A stretch of DNA of 7,445 bases from an uncultured Spirochaetaceae bacterium (GTDB lineage: Bacteria > Spirochaetota > Spirochaetia > Treponematales > Treponemataceae). Below are positions 6,678 to 7,445 of this stretch, one piece after another. Location of the stretch: NCBI GenBank assembly GCA_902797925.1, contig CADBUT010000135.1, forward strand, positions 1 through 7,445, in the 5' to 3' direction. A program made the translations under genes and the position numbers. Under the pieces are notes generated by a model, which searched no databases, was not told the origin of the DNA, and saw nothing but the letters and a program-made list of their open reading frames with translations. Each line of letters starts with the position of its first letter. Within the stretch, counting starts at the first letter, position 1.

Positions 6678-7445
6678 ATGAGAGGGCTCGTTTTAGAAGG
6701 CGGCGCAATGCGCGGAATGTTCACATGCGGCGTGCTTGATGTCTTTATGGAGCAGGGCATTGAATTTGACGGCGCAATCGGTGTAAGTGCTGGCGCAACT
6801 TTCGGCTGCAACTTAAAGTCAAAGCAGATTGGGCGTGCAATCCGCTACAACCTGCGCTTTGCCAAAGACCCGCGCTATTGCAGTTTCCGCTCGCTTATAA
6901 AGACAGGCAATCTTTATAATGCAGATTTCTGCTACAGGCAGCTGCCGGATGAGCTTGATGTGTTCGACAGAAAGACGTTCAGAGAAAACCCTCTTGAGTT
7001 TTATCTTGTTGTTACAGACATAGAAAGCGGCAAGCCTGTCTATTTTAAAATGAAAGACGGCGAATTCGCCGAGCTTGAATGGATGAGAGCTTCTGCCTCT
7101 ATGCCGCTCGTTTCAAAGCCTGTCTGCATAGACGGCCACAAATATCTTGACGGCGGCATAACTGATTCGATTCCGCTGAAATATTTTGAGCAAATCGGAT
7201 ATGACAAGAATGTTGTTATTCTGACGCAGCCGCGCGATTACAGAAAAGAGCAGAGCCGCATTCAGTTTTTGATGAAGCCGCTTTTTGCAAAATATCCTGA
7301 ATTGTACAAGGCGATGAAAAACCGTCCTGAAGCTTATAACGCCCAGACAGCTTATGTTTTTGAAAGAGAGGCGCAGGGCAGTGTGTTCGTAATCTGCCCC
7401 GAAGAAAGCCTCGGCATAAGCCGGACAGAACACAATGTAGACGAA
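6678..7445 (+). CDS. Patatin-like phospholipase (3' end outside window)
   Basis: The frame is open for 256 codons to the right edge. It encodes a patatin-like serine hydrolase that should cleave acyl esters of phospholipids or related lipids. The oxyanion-hole loop E-G-G-A-M-R-G (7-13) is followed by the nucleophile elbow G35-V-S37-A-G39 and the catalytic Asp158 in Y-L-D-G-G, so the Ser-Asp dyad is intact. The order and spacing resemble the bacterial YjjU/RssA-like patatins, which are usually about 280-360 aa; only the tail is probably missing. There is no signal peptide, so it is likely cytoplasmic or peripheral on the inner membrane. AGGA (6664-6667) with a 10-nt spacer supports ATG 6678. 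The 16-nt gap after the beta-propeller/NodB gene suggests co-transcription; a functional link between the two is not shown. Confidence 0.9.
   Translation, partial: MRGLVLEGGAMRGMFTCGVLDVFMEQGIEFDGAIGVSAGATFGCNLKSKQIGRAIRYNLRFAKDPRYCSFRSLIKTGNLYNADFCYRQLPDELDVFDRKTFRENPLEFYLVVTDIESGKPVYFKMKDGEFAELEWMRASASMPLVSKPVCIDGHKYLDGGITDSIPLKYFEQIGYDKNVVILTQPRDYRKEQSRIQFLMKPLFAKYPELYKAMKNRPEAYNAQTAYVFEREAQGSVFVICPEESLGISRTEHNVDE

Noticed and set aside
7113..7433. Minus-strand open frame of 106 codons opposite the patatin-like gene
   Set aside because: The plus strand carries an intact patatin signature including the D-G-G motif in this region. The antisense frame has no supporting feature.

Overview
The window looks like a compact chromosomal segment from a spirochaete, most probably a Treponema-like species. 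This is an inference from the combination of a PASTA-bearing septal PBP, a Maf-type flagellin glycosyltransferase, a membrane-anchored LysM/M23 hydrolase and moderate GC content. No rRNA or other phylogenetic marker is present, so the genus is not proven. I see no mobile element, CRISPR array, tRNA or rRNA, and no gene-free stretch longer than about 100 bases.

Layout: two divergent gene blocks separate at about 2806-2906. The leftward (minus) block reads lepB (signal peptidase I), then an FtsI/PBP2-type transpeptidase with a C-terminal PASTA domain, then the N-terminal part of a Maf/DUF115 glycosyltransferase-like protein that runs off the left edge. Both gene junctions in this block overlap (10 bp and about 20 bp), which points to one translationally coupled unit. 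The rightward (plus) block reads a membrane-anchored LysM-LysM-M23 endopeptidase, a 79-aa zinc-ribbon protein (overlapping by 1 bp), a secreted beta-propeller/NodB-like fusion protein, and a patatin-like phospholipase cut by the right edge. A candidate intrinsic terminator sits across the 3' end of the zinc-ribbon gene and may split the rightward block in two.

Functionally this is a cell-envelope neighbourhood: protein export processing (LepB), septal peptidoglycan synthesis (FtsI-like), peptidoglycan cleavage (M23), an exported protein related to polysaccharide deacetylases, and a lipid hydrolase. The most unusual item is the 748-aa exported protein. Its C-terminal NodB-like domain keeps the fold signatures but has lost the zinc ligands and most catalytic motifs, so it is probably a pseudoenzyme joined to a beta-propeller-like region. 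I did not find evidence for a wholly new multi-gene system; the remaining findings are modest.
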